Positions 21,325 to 28,047 of a DNA stretch of 28,047 nt are shown here, piece after piece. The notes under the pieces were generated by a model. The model ran no database searches, was not told where the DNA came from, and was given only the letters and a program-made list of their open reading frames with translations. The DNA lies in contig JBBSDW010000021.1 in NCBI GenBank assembly GCA_038240295.1, positions 1-28,047 on the forward strand, given 5' to 3'. The stretch comes from JABDDM01 sp038240295. GTDB taxonomy: Bacteria; Bacteroidota; Ignavibacteria; Palsa-1295. The translations under genes were made by a program, and so were the position numbers. Position 1 is the first letter of the stretch. Every line of letters starts with the position of its first letter.

Positions 21325-21957
21325 ATGTCTGAACAGTCGCATCGTCGCAATCTTCCACATCTCATAGATAACTCGCGTCCCTATTTCGTCACTGCACGAC
21401 TTGAGGGATCAATTCCTAATGCCGCTCTCGAGAAATTGAGAATAGATCTCGAGCACGATCTTCGCCAAATTCCTAAAGGTCAAGAGGACACGGAAATCTC
21501 GAGAGCAAATACTCACAAACGCTTTTTTGGAAAATTTGATGAGCTTCTCGATGCGGACGAAGAAGGTCCGCACTGGCTTGAGAGAGAAGATGTATGCGAA
21601 ATTGTCCAGGAAGAATTACACCGGCTGGAGACGGAAGGCGAATACTGGCTCTGGAGCTATACAATAATGTCGAATCACATCCACTTGCTATTCACGCTCG
21701 CAGCTGAAAAGACATCGCTCAGCGATGTCTTGAAAATACTCAAAGTCCGGACAGCATTCCGATGTAACCGAGTCATGGAAAGATCGGGCAGCTTCTGGCA
21801 GCATGAGAGCTACGATCATATCGTAAGGGATGGAGAGTTTGGGCGAATAGCAACCTACATTCTCAACAATCCAGTCAAGGCGAAATTTGCGAAGACCGCA
21901 GAAGAATGGCGTTGGAATTACCTCGCACCTGACGTAGACAAAGAAGCGCTCGTTTAA
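21325..21957 (+). CDS. REP-associated tyrosine transposase (RAYT, Y1/HUH family)
   Basis: A 210-residue single-strand DNA transposase of the IS200/IS605-like Y1 fold. It shows the opening HLIDNSRPYFVTARLEGSIP, the metal-binding HUH motif in IMSNHIHLLF, and the block FWQHESYDHIVRDG. The helix with the catalytic Tyr, RIATYILNNPVKAKF, follows. These are the RAYT hallmarks. The domain comprises only the nuclease, with no accessory TnpB. The gene is bracketed by four REP-like palindromes in two inverted pairs, its expected substrates. I chose ATG 21325, next to the promoter-like box; upstream in-frame starts (21304, 21274) lie inside or against the repeat. Confidence 0.93.
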   Translation: MSEQSHRRNLPHLIDNSRPYFVTARLEGSIPNAALEKLRIDLEHDLRQIPKGQEDTEISRANTHKRFFGKFDELLDADEEGPHWLEREDVCEIVQEELHRLETEGEYWLWSYTIMSNHIHLLFTLAAEKTSLSDVLKILKVRTAFRCNRVMERSGSFWQHESYDHIVRDGEFGRIATYILNNPVKAKFAKTAEEWRWNYLAPDVDKEALV

Positions 21958-21965
21958 ACGCTATT

Positions 21966-22000
21966 CCCCCAAACGTAGCTCGAACTTCATCTGGCGATTC
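21966..22000 (+). repeat. REP-like palindrome, copy C (downstream of RAYT)
   Basis: CCCCCAAACGTAGCTCGAAC followed by TTCATCTGGCGATTC. It keeps the CCCAAACGTA head and the GCGATTC tail of copy A, while the stem has diverged. It starts eight bases after the transposase stop codon. Confidence 0.7.
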
Positions 22001-22085
22001 ATCCTTTCAATTAATCGATCCAGTTGTGTGGGGCGATAATCGCAAAGGATGAGTTAATTGTTAGAATTGATGTGACGTTCGATAA

Positions 22086-22121
22086 GAAACGCAAGCTGAA
22101 GCTCGCGCTACCTTCGGAGGG
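22086..22121 (-). repeat. REP-like palindrome, copy D (downstream of RAYT, inverted)
   Basis: Read on the minus strand, GTAGCGCGAGCTTCAGCTTG continues as CGTTTC, nearly identical to copy A; the hairpin is CGCGAGC-TTCA-GCTTGCG. With copy C it forms the downstream inverted pair. Confidence 0.8.
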
Positions 22122-22193
22122 GAGATCTGCTACGGAACGACCCCTTTTGCCCTTCTGTTTCAGGCGCGAATCAATTCATTTTTATAGCGATAC

Positions 22194-23474
22194 ATGGACG
22201 AGATCAAGGGTCAATATAAAGTTAAGGATCTGAAATTAGCCGATGCCGGCCGACGTCAGATCGAGTGGGCGGAGAGCAGGATGCCTGTCATGATGAAGAT
22301 GCGAGAGCTCTATTCAAAGACGAAGCCGCTTGCTGGATACCGCATTGCCGGTTGCCTTCACGTTACTAAGGAGACCGCTGTTCTCATCGAAACATTGCGC
22401 GCTGCTGGTGCCGAGATCGCATGGTCGGGTTGCAATCCCCTTTCGACCAACGACGAAGTTACCGCCGCTCTTGCTGCCAATGGCATCCAGATCTATGCGT
22501 GGTACGGCATGAACGTCGAAGAATTCTACTGGTGCATCGAGCGCACGCTCGATTTCAAGCCGAACCTCACGCTTGACGATGGCGCCGATCTCATCTTTAC
22601 TGTTCACAACAAATTTCCTGAACTTGCCGATGGTATCATTGGTGGTACCGAAGAGACAACCACCGGTGTGCACCGCCTTCGCGCGATGTCGGCCGATGGA
22701 AAGCTGAAGTATCCGGTCATCGCCGTCAACGATGCCGAGACCAAGTGGGATTTCGATAACGTCTATGGCACTGGCCAGTCGACGCTCGATGGTGTGATCC
22801 GCGCAACGTCTGTGTTGCTCGCTGGTAAGAACATCGTAGTCGCTGGGTACGGACATTGCGGTAAGGGCGTTGCGACACGTGCCAAGGGCATGGGCGCAAA
22901 CGTCATCGTCACCGAGATCAAGCCGACGGCAGCGCTCAAGGCAACGCTCGAAGGTATGCGTGTCATGACAATGGACGAAGCAGCGAAGGTTGGCGATATC
23001 TTTATCACTGCGACTGGTGTAAAAGATATCCTCGTCGGCCGTCACTTCGCCGATATGAAAGATGGTGCGATCGTCTGCAACACCGGCCATTACGATTGCG
23101 AGATCAACATTCCCGAGCTCGAAGAGAACTCGGCGAACCACCGGACGATCCGCGCGAATTGCGAAGAGTATCTTCTCTCCGGCAATCGCCGCGTCTATTT
23201 GCTCGCACAGGGACGCCTCGTGAATCTTGCAGCAGCAGAAGGACATCCTTCAGAAGTAATGGATATGAGCTTCGCAAACCAGTTCATGTCGCAGGTTCGT
23301 CTCGCATTAGCCGACAAGGGCGAAGAGACACTCGAACGCGGACTTGTCTACGACATCCCCGCCTCGCAGGATCAGGAGATCGCCGGCCTCAAACTCGCAA
23401 CCATGGGCATCGCTATCGACGCCCTCACCGAGCAGCAGGAAGCCTACAATCTCGATTACGCAGCAGGGACCTGA
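22194..23474 (+). CDS. ahcY: S-adenosylhomocysteine hydrolase (adenosylhomocysteinase)
   Basis: A 426-residue enzyme that splits S-adenosylhomocysteine into adenosine and homocysteine, keeping methylation reactions and the methionine cycle running. Motifs seen are CLHVTKETAVLIETL, GAEIAWSGCNPLSTND, DDGADL, GGTEETTTGVHRL, NVYGTGQSTLDG and the NAD-binding VVAGYGHCGKGVATRAKGMG, then CNTGHYDCEIN. It is of the short form: the ~40-residue insertion and C-terminal Lys-Tyr tail of the animal and proteobacterial enzymes are missing, and it ends YNLDYAAGT, like the archaeal and Thermotoga enzymes. No SAH riboswitch fold is apparent upstream. The gene is followed by a strong terminator. Confidence 0.97.
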   Translation: MDEIKGQYKVKDLKLADAGRRQIEWAESRMPVMMKMRELYSKTKPLAGYRIAGCLHVTKETAVLIETLRAAGAEIAWSGCNPLSTNDEVTAALAANGIQIYAWYGMNVEEFYWCIERTLDFKPNLTLDDGADLIFTVHNKFPELADGIIGGTEETTTGVHRLRAMSADGKLKYPVIAVNDAETKWDFDNVYGTGQSTLDGVIRATSVLLAGKNIVVAGYGHCGKGVATRAKGMGANVIVTEIKPTAALKATLEGMRVMTMDEAAKVGDIFITATGVKDILVGRHFADMKDGAIVCNTGHYDCEINIPELEENSANHRTIRANCEEYLLSGNRRVYLLAQGRLVNLAAAEGHPSEVMDMSFANQFMSQVRLALADKGEETLERGLVYDIPASQDQEIAGLKLATMGIAIDALTEQQEAYNLDYAAGT

Positions 23475-23495
23475 TCGCACTCGATCATCTGAATT

Positions 23496-23526
23496 AAAAA
23501 AGGAGGCTTCGGCCTCCTTTTTTTTT
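23496..23526. terminator. Bidirectional terminator between ahcY and the T9SS-tailed gene
   Basis: AAAAAAGGAGGC and GCCTCCTTTTTT pair perfectly over 12 bases around a TTCG loop, with T-runs on both strands. It sits between two convergent genes and can serve both. Confidence 0.95.
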
Positions 23527-23531
23527 CGTAT

Positions 23532-24866
23532 CTAATGTTTTACAAATCGTACCGATCGGGATGTCCCTCGATTCGAGACGAGCAGGGCGGTGTATAGTCC
23601 TGCGAGTAATCCGCGCGTATCGAGATTAAGAACACGTGTAGTGACTGACCATGGAATTTCAGTGCTCCTACCGAGAACATCAATCAACGTGACGCGGCGC
23701 AGATTTCCTTCGACTCCTGGAATCTGCAGCAGATCGGTGACCGGATTCGGAAAGCACACGAGGGGTGCTTCCACAGGCGCAACTTCGGTCTTGACCGATT
23801 CCGATTGGACTAACCGGTAGATATACGTGCGGTGTAAAGAGAAGGGATCTTGCGGATTATAAATACTGTCTGCGGAAACCCATGCATGGTGAGCATCCAA
23901 TACCTGAACAGCCACTAGCGGGAGTCCATCGAAGGATGTCGAATCGACATTCCACGAAGTACCGGCGTTCGTAGTAGTCCAGAGTGCTTTGTAAGCATCG
24001 GGATAATAGGCAAGCCCTTTCGTTGTAGCAACGAACCAATAATTACCAGATGTCGGCGCCGCAAAGGAAAGGAAGCGATTTGCCAGCACCGTATCAGCAA
24101 CCGTCCACGATCCCCCACGATTCGTCGATTGGAGGATTGAGAATGGGATATTTGCAGACAGCCACGTATAGATCGTATCACCGTCCCCCTTTTGCAAGTT
24201 GTGCGGAAACCTCTTCGGAGTATAGCCGTTTGGAAAGAAAACATGTTTAGCCCAGTGCTGGCCACCGTCATCGGTCGTCAGCGTTACAACTCCACTGTCG
24301 ATAGCTGTCGACAATGTCCAATGTAGACTGTCTAGCGCTAGGTCAGGTGGCATTGAACCTCCCGTCGCCCAATTGAACCCGATTGCAGGGGCATCTTGAT
24401 ACGTCACCCCCCCGTCATGGGTAGTGCGCACTGTTGATTTCTCATCAATTCCACCGGATACCGACCAAAACGCATGGAAATCGCCAAGTTGATCGAGGGC
24501 CAACCAAGTAAGGCCCCGGTCACGACTGCCAGTAAGGCCATAGGTGACTGTGCCATCGACATAAATGACGTCTCGACTTGCAACGATTAGATGCTGACTA
24601 TAATAAAAGTTGAAATGCTTCGGCAAAGTGACAGGAATCGGCTGCCAGTGCACTCCCCCGTCCTGTGTTCGATAGACCACCGCATCATCAAACTTCCCAA
24701 CAACGAGTCGTCTGCCGAGACAAAACCCAACCAACGAGTCAGCGAACTGAATCTGATCGATGCGAAGGCTATCTCCAACTGCAACTCGTTGCCAGTGCTG
24801 TTGTGCGTGGGTAAAAGTACTTATGAGCAATAGTGCAAAGGCTGCATAAATTAGCGCTCTTATCAT
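23532..24866 (-). CDS. Secreted Asp-box (BNR) beta-propeller protein with type IX secretion sorting domain
   Basis: A 444-residue exported protein. It starts with a signal peptide (LIYAAFALLLISTFTHAQ). The body has repeated Asp-box/BNR motifs of the sialidase/YCF48-like propeller type: YRTQDGGVHW, GSRDRGLTW, RTTHDGGVTY, TDDGGQHW, STNRGGSW and TTNAGTSW. The last ~75 residues are a T9SS C-terminal sorting domain (CFPNPVTDLLQIPGV, LIDVLGRS, LLAGLYTALLV), which directs export across the outer membrane and surface attachment. The function of the propeller is unknown; such folds bind carbohydrate or protein partners. The ATG is preceded by GGAGA only a base or so away. Confidence 0.94.
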   Translation of the reverse strand: MIRALIYAAFALLLISTFTHAQQHWQRVAVGDSLRIDQIQFADSLVGFCLGRRLVVGKFDDAVVYRTQDGGVHWQPIPVTLPKHFNFYYSQHLIVASRDVIYVDGTVTYGLTGSRDRGLTWLALDQLGDFHAFWSVSGGIDEKSTVRTTHDGGVTYQDAPAIGFNWATGGSMPPDLALDSLHWTLSTAIDSGVVTLTTDDGGQHWAKHVFFPNGYTPKRFPHNLQKGDGDTIYTWLSANIPFSILQSTNRGGSWTVADTVLANRFLSFAAPTSGNYWFVATTKGLAYYPDAYKALWTTTNAGTSWNVDSTSFDGLPLVAVQVLDAHHAWVSADSIYNPQDPFSLHRTYIYRLVQSESVKTEVAPVEAPLVCFPNPVTDLLQIPGVEGNLRRVTLIDVLGRSTEIPWSVTTRVLNLDTRGLLAGLYTALLVSNRGTSRSVRFVKH

Positions 24867-24897
24867 TCTCCAACATTGTTAAATTCGTTCAAATTCA

Positions 24898-25548
24898 CTA
24901 TGGATTGCAACAATCTCCCACACCTGGCAATTGTTCGCTATCGCCAAACACACATGGGGTTATGACACCCGTTGTCGGGTCCATGAAATCTATTTCAATG
25001 CCGCATTTCGGGCATCCGCCACAAATTGTAAAGTTTAACCAGTCTTGATACCCCAAACCGGTCACCGATCCTGGTGAAGGCACGGGCGACGGTGGATAAC
25101 CAGGATATCCGGGCGCTTTTATATAAACTTCCTCTTTGCCTGTGCCGTCAGCTTGGCTACATCCAGATGGCGTAATATTCCAACTAACGGAGGTGGTAAC
25201 GTCCGAAGCATCACAAACGATGAAGTTATCACCAGGATGATGATTCGTGCAATTGAACTTTACACCGACCACCTCACACTGGTATAAATTTTGAAGTTTA
25301 TATTGGACACAGGGAACAGCTCCCGGGCAAGACTCAGCGCATGGTGCAGTGGTGAAACATTGTAGGATAATTTGCTCCTGATCTGGTTGTCCAGAATGAT
25401 TCGGCATATTCATCAGGCAAGTCGGGATACATTGAGCTCGAAGAATCTCCATCGGATGAAATAATCCCATCAGAAAGAATGTCATGAAAAGTAGAGTGGT
25501 CGGCGAGGGATGTCGAAGCGTGGTCGAGGGCATAATCGTCTGTTTCAT
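24898..25548 (-). CDS. Secreted cysteine-rich protein of unknown function
   Basis: A 216-residue protein with an N-terminal hydrophobic signal segment (PTTLLFMTFFLMGLFHPMEI). Its mature part holds 16 cysteines, an even number suiting disulfides in the envelope or outside. Clusters include CFTTAPCAESCPGAVPC, CGGCPKC and a terminal CC. A Pro/Gly linker (GYPGYPPSPVPSPG) sits in the middle. No known domain is recognised, and no sorting domain is seen. I chose ATG 25546-25548; longer starts upstream would overlap the preceding gene. It lies between two propeller proteins on the same strand, suggesting a shared exported complex or pathway. Confidence 0.75.
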   Translation of the reverse strand: MKQTIMPSTTLRHPSPTTLLFMTFFLMGLFHPMEILRAQCIPTCLMNMPNHSGQPDQEQIILQCFTTAPCAESCPGAVPCVQYKLQNLYQCEVVGVKFNCTNHHPGDNFIVCDASDVTTSVSWNITPSGCSQADGTGKEEVYIKAPGYPGYPPSPVPSPGSVTGLGYQDWLNFTICGGCPKCGIEIDFMDPTTGVITPCVFGDSEQLPGVGDCCNP

Positions 25549-25576
25549 GTTGCGTGATGTACGAAAGAATGAATAT

Positions 25577-26602
25577 TTAGTGAGTGAGTCGACAGCGTTG
25601 CAAACCAGCATCTGTTGGAGCGTAAATCGAACCATCCGCAGTTGTTGTTAATGACCAATACAAGCTGGCGCCGGGAATTCGAACGCTGTTCCAGGTCTGG
25701 CCGAAGTCATCCGTCTCTTGTAACGATCCGAAGGTAAAGTCGACTGCACTGACCGCATCGTATGCGCCGATCCAAATCCTATTCGCCACGCCGGCCTGAC
25801 TGGTAGCACCCCACATACTGAATGGGCAGCGAATTGCTTTGCTGACAGCGTGATCTTTTTTCAGCAGGTAAATATCTTCATTAGTGACCGATCCAGACGT
25901 CAGACACAACATCAAATTGTCAGTGCCCGATGACGTCGTTACAAGTGGAAGCTCCCTGTTCTCTCCCTTGGGATCTTTAAATACTACTCTCCATCCTGTG
26001 GAATCATATCGCAGCAGTCGGGCAGGTCGCGAAAGAGAGATGTAGCTGGCCTCCTTTGTGCATAACAATGAGCAGACCTGAGAACAAATCGAAGCGGCAA
26101 TCAGCTGTTCAGGGAAAATCCATGATCTTCCACTATCGGAAGAGACGGCGATGCCAGTCGGACAACACGTCGCAGCGTACAGGATTGAAAGGCGTCGGTC
26201 ATAATATACGACGGGTCCCGTGCCACTGCAGGGAAGTGTTAACGTGAAAGTTCGTCCTGAATCGGTGCTGAGGTAGAGATCGCCAACCCCATTGGAGGAA
26301 GTGTTAGCCAGTAATATTGCTGGTCCTACATGGAGAATCTGTTTTACGAGCGTGATGCTCGGAAGCGACCCGATCTGGTTCCAAACCACTCCTCCATCAT
26401 GTGTTACCAAAAGTCGATTGCGGCTTCCAACGCAAATTGAACTGCCCAACGAATCGAGGATTTCAAACGCTTCGCAATGGTCATGATAGAGAGTCGCAAT
26501 TTGGAAGGAATCAGTTTGAGGCAAGGTTCGCTGTCTTGAACCACATACTAGCAAGGGAATAATCAAAAGTAGGGCAGAAACCCTCATCATCTGCTGAACC
26601 AT
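25577..26602 (-). CDS. Exported Asp-box (BNR) beta-propeller protein, possible lipoprotein
   Basis: A 341-residue protein with a hydrophobic signal (SALLLIIPLLVCG). The Cys in LLVC may be a lipidation site, though Val before Cys is atypical. Asp-box motifs recur: THDGGVVWN, STDSGRTF, SSDSGRSWIF and ETDDFGQTWN. This is the same repeat type as in the T9SS-tailed gene two genes downstream, but no C-terminal sorting domain is present, so surface attachment would be by lipid. The start is uncertain (ATG at 26600-26602, 26588-26590 or 26585-26587). The gene leads the three-gene minus-strand cluster, 28 bases ahead of the Cys-rich gene. Confidence 0.82.
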   Translation of the reverse strand: MVQQMMRVSALLLIIPLLVCGSRQRTLPQTDSFQIATLYHDHCEAFEILDSLGSSICVGSRNRLLVTHDGGVVWNQIGSLPSITLVKQILHVGPAILLANTSSNGVGDLYLSTDSGRTFTLTLPCSGTGPVVYYDRRLSILYAATCCPTGIAVSSDSGRSWIFPEQLIAASICSQVCSLLCTKEASYISLSRPARLLRYDSTGWRVVFKDPKGENRELPLVTTSSGTDNLMLCLTSGSVTNEDIYLLKKDHAVSKAIRCPFSMWGATSQAGVANRIWIGAYDAVSAVDFTFGSLQETDDFGQTWNSVRIPGASLYWSLTTTADGSIYAPTDAGLQRCRLTH

Positions 26603-26968
26603 CAATGTAAGACTGTAGGATAATTCACCCCGTGTGCCAAAGGTTTCCCCCTTCAGTTTCGCAGAACGTTGCAGCTGAGGTCATTCACACATCGGTAACT
26701 TTCGTCAACGGTTTGCAAACTCTAACGTTGCGACTCGGTCGAGCTTGACCTAATTACTTTGCAAGGGGATCACATACCTAAACCGTACTGTCGTGATTTT
26801 TACCTCAATTGAGCGACTGATTTGTTAAATAACCGCTATGAGGATAGCCTTTCAGGCTTTCATTGGGCTTCCAAGCCCATGTCAGTCGCGGGACGGACTT
26901 GGAAGTCCGGGAACAGGGCTGAAAGCCTATTTTCCATTAAGCTTGAATGTCTACTTCACGAAATTCGA
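26603..26968. other. 366-base intergenic stretch before the small membrane protein
   Basis: No gene is seen. The right part holds the cruciform-like repeat at 26844-26940. The left part should carry the promoter of the exported-protein cluster; a minus-strand AACCTTTG near 26645 is one mismatch from TAnnTTTG, which is weak. Confidence 0.5.
26844..26940. repeat. Cruciform-like repeat with two inner palindromes
   Basis: The outer arms ATAGCCTTTCAGGC and GGCTGAAAGCCTAT pair with few mismatches. They enclose two perfect hairpins: GGGCTT-CC-AAGCCC (26865-26878) and CGGACTT-GG-AAGTCCG (26894-26909). The whole 97-base unit looks like a mobile, non-coding palindromic repeat. Confidence 0.75.
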
Positions 26969-27244
26969 TCAGGCGACGACGACCGCACTTACAAAGAGCG
27001 GATAAATTATTCCAGAGGTTAGCAGGGCCCGTCGTTCGAAGTTGGTGTCGACTACATCGTTAGCTGCGACCAACCGGCGGTTCGCACGGCTCAACTGAAG
27101 AGAGGAATCGCCAAGTTTGAGAAACAGCACCCAAACCACAATCTCCGCCGTCCCGAATTTGGCGAGCAAACCAAGCGGCTTGCACAAGGCGATGAGCAGT
27201 GCAGAGACTACCAGCGAGAGGAAAAAATATTTATACTCAATCAT
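26969..27244 (-). CDS. Small predicted membrane protein of unknown function
   Basis: A 91-residue protein with a hydrophobic N-terminal half (YFFLSLVVSALLIALCKPLG and AEIVVWVLFLKLG) and a third short hydrophobic segment at the C-terminus (LLTSGIIYPLFVSAVVVA), separated by a polar stretch (DSSLQLSRANRRLVAANDVV). The family is not recognised. Support comes from membrane-like periodicity and from a minus-strand CATATTTG (27270-27277), one base from the TAnnTTTG promoter element, about 25 bases before the chosen ATG (27242-27244). A longer start at 27346 would add a non-hydrophobic head of 34 residues. Confidence 0.55.
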   Translation of the reverse strand: MIEYKYFFLSLVVSALLIALCKPLGLLAKFGTAEIVVWVLFLKLGDSSLQLSRANRRLVAANDVVDTNFERRALLTSGIIYPLFVSAVVVA

Positions 27245-27359
27245 AAAGCTTTTGGATCCGACTTCAAAACAAATATGGCAGATTCCTTTTTCTTCAACGT
27301 ATTTGTTGACAATTTGTTCGACAACACTCAACACTAAGAAACGCACGAGATCGACCGCA

Positions 27360-27464
27360 AGCTTCGTGATCAGTCACCGCCTGCCCCTCGACGAAGCACC
27401 GAACGCCTTCAAGATCTTCCTCGAACAGAAGGTGAATTGCACAAAAGTCGTGTTGAAACCTTAG
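27360..27464 (+). pseudogene. C-terminal remnant of a zinc-dependent alcohol dehydrogenase
   Basis: The last 34 codons before the TAG at 27462-27464 read SFVISHRLPLDEAPNAFKIF, then a short stretch and KVVLKP. This is the C-terminal end of medium-chain zinc alcohol/formaldehyde dehydrogenases (typical form: FxTHRLPLxEAPxAYxxF...KVVLKP). The ~350 codons expected upstream are missing; the sequence before it does not match the family. It is a truncated leftover, with the small membrane protein gene on the other strand next to it. Confidence 0.75.
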
Positions 27465-27497
27465 TGAGCCCGGGAGCAAGCTACCTGCCTTCCTACG

Positions 27498-27729
27498 GCA
27501 CCGAACAATAAAATCTCCTCTCCTGCGAAGGAGAGGTTTGTGGGAGCGGGCGCGAACGTCTCGGTCGAATAAAATCTTTCGCGGGGGCTGAACCGCGATG
27601 CCGACCGTCTACCGCTAATCAAAGTGTGCACCACAGCCACCGCGATAGATTCTCGCATCCCGTATCATCGATACCGCTGCGAAACCCCACCCAACCTCCC
27701 CTTCGCAGGGGAGGCGTTTATTTTAAAAT
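27498..27729 (+). repeat. Long direct repeat, copy 1
   Basis: A 232-base unit from GCACCGAACAATAAAATCTC to TTTATTTTAAAAT. It is flanked by two hairpins, CCTCTCC-TGCGAA-GGAGAGG near its left end and CCTCCCC-TTCGCA-GGGGAGG near its right end, whose loops are reverse complements. Copy 2 repeats it from 27808. Confidence 0.85.
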
Positions 27730-27807
27730 CGGCGGATGAAAGTGTTGATACAAAAAGATCTGAAGGGGCAACGACAATCAGCAGAATGGCCGCTGCCCTG
27801 ATCTCCA

Positions 27808-28047
27808 GCACCGAACAATAAAATCTCCTCTCCTGCGAAGGAGAGGTTGGGTGAGGTTTAGGAGCGGTCGCAAATGCCCCGGTCGAATAACATCTTTCGC
27901 GGAGGCTGAACCGCGATGCCGACCGTCTGCTGCTAATCAAAGTGTGCACCACAGCCACCGCGATAGATTCTCGCATCCCGTATCATCGATACCGCTGCGA
28001 AACCCCACCCAACCTCCCCTTCGCAGGGGAGGCGTTTATTTTAAAAT
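27808..28047 (+). repeat. Long direct repeat, copy 2 (reaches window end)
   Basis: Nearly identical to copy 1 across its length, with the same end hairpins and a net 8-base insertion in the left part. The last bases equal the end of copy 1, so the unit is complete, and further copies may follow beyond the window. The 78 bases between the copies (27730-27807) are not repeated here. Confidence 0.85.

Larger units (their letters stand above)
27465..28047. other. 583-base gene-free end region made of long direct repeats
   Basis: Apart from two ~235-base repeat copies and an 78-base spacer nothing gene-like is seen. Reading frames present here run through the repeats and are low-complexity by-products. 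Confidence 0.6.

Noticed and set aside
22001..22193. SAH or SAM riboswitch upstream of ahcY
   Set aside because: Only a REP-like palindrome is seen; I could not draw the expected pseudoknot or conserved loops.
22314..23246. 310-codon minus-strand open frame
   Set aside because: It is fully antisense to ahcY, whose motifs are unmistakable.
27498..28047. CRISPR array
   Set aside because: The repeats are ~235 bases long with one 78-base spacer and no short regular units or cas genes.

Overview
The window looks like a chromosomal segment of a free-living member of the Bacteroidota/Chlorobi (FCB) side of the bacteria, possibly an Ignavibacteria- or Kapaibacteria-like lineage. Three things support this. 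A secreted beta-propeller protein (23532-24866, minus) ends in a typical type IX secretion C-terminal sorting domain. Several start codons are preceded by the Bacteroidota -7 promoter element TAnnTTTG, while Shine-Dalgarno sequences are weak or absent. Intergenic spaces are rich in short palindromic repeats. The lineage is an inference; no rRNA or other taxonomic marker is present.

Layout. (1) 1-980: 3' end of a PcrA/UvrD helicase. (2) 983-5637, minus strand: a tight run of small 'detoxification/antibiotic-resistance fold' genes (five VOC/glyoxalase or PhnB-like proteins, three RibD-C/DHFR-like reductases, one of them frameshifted, a DoxX membrane protein and a 65-codon overlapping ORF). It is divergent from a GlxA-type AraC regulator (5765-6730). 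(3) 6740-9343, minus strand: a second operon reading ArsR-type repressor, double AHSA1/SRPBCC protein, SDR oxidoreductase, VOC protein. Its promoter carries a striking array of GTAAC/GTTAC half-sites. (4) 9344-11617: a glutathione/mercuric-reductase-like flavoprotein flanked by decayed DNA, including a truncated endonuclease/exonuclease/phosphatase remnant. (5) 11618-15435, minus: two envelope glycosyltransferases (GT2 with very long disordered tails, then GT9/heptosyltransferase), with a terminator-like hairpin exactly over the GT9 start codon.

(6) 15839-18035, plus: lipoprotein and ABC exporter half-transporter with a degenerate Walker B. (7) 18036-18669: a gene-free mosaic of palindromic and direct repeats. 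(8) 18670-23474, plus: isocitrate dehydrogenase with a clear terminator, YihY/BrkB membrane protein, a REP-associated tyrosine transposase (RAYT) bracketed by four REP-like palindromes, and S-adenosylhomocysteine hydrolase. (9) 23532-26602, minus: three exported proteins (T9SS-tailed Asp-box propeller, Cys-rich secreted protein, Asp-box putative lipoprotein). (10) 26603-28047: a small membrane protein, a cruciform-like repeat, the last ~34 codons of a lost zinc alcohol dehydrogenase, and two copies of a ~235-bp repeat reaching the window end.

How it works together: regions 2-3 look like two regulated accessory operons for coping with small reactive or toxic molecules, each headed or faced by its own regulator. 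Regions 5-6 and 9 are envelope and secretion functions. icd and ahcY are housekeeping metabolism. The most interesting unexplained signals are the ArsR operator array, the TAnnTTTG boxes placed four bases before start codons (possible leaderless transcripts), the hairpin over the GT9 start, the RAYT/REP system and the repeat mosaics. I found no convincing entirely new multi-gene system.
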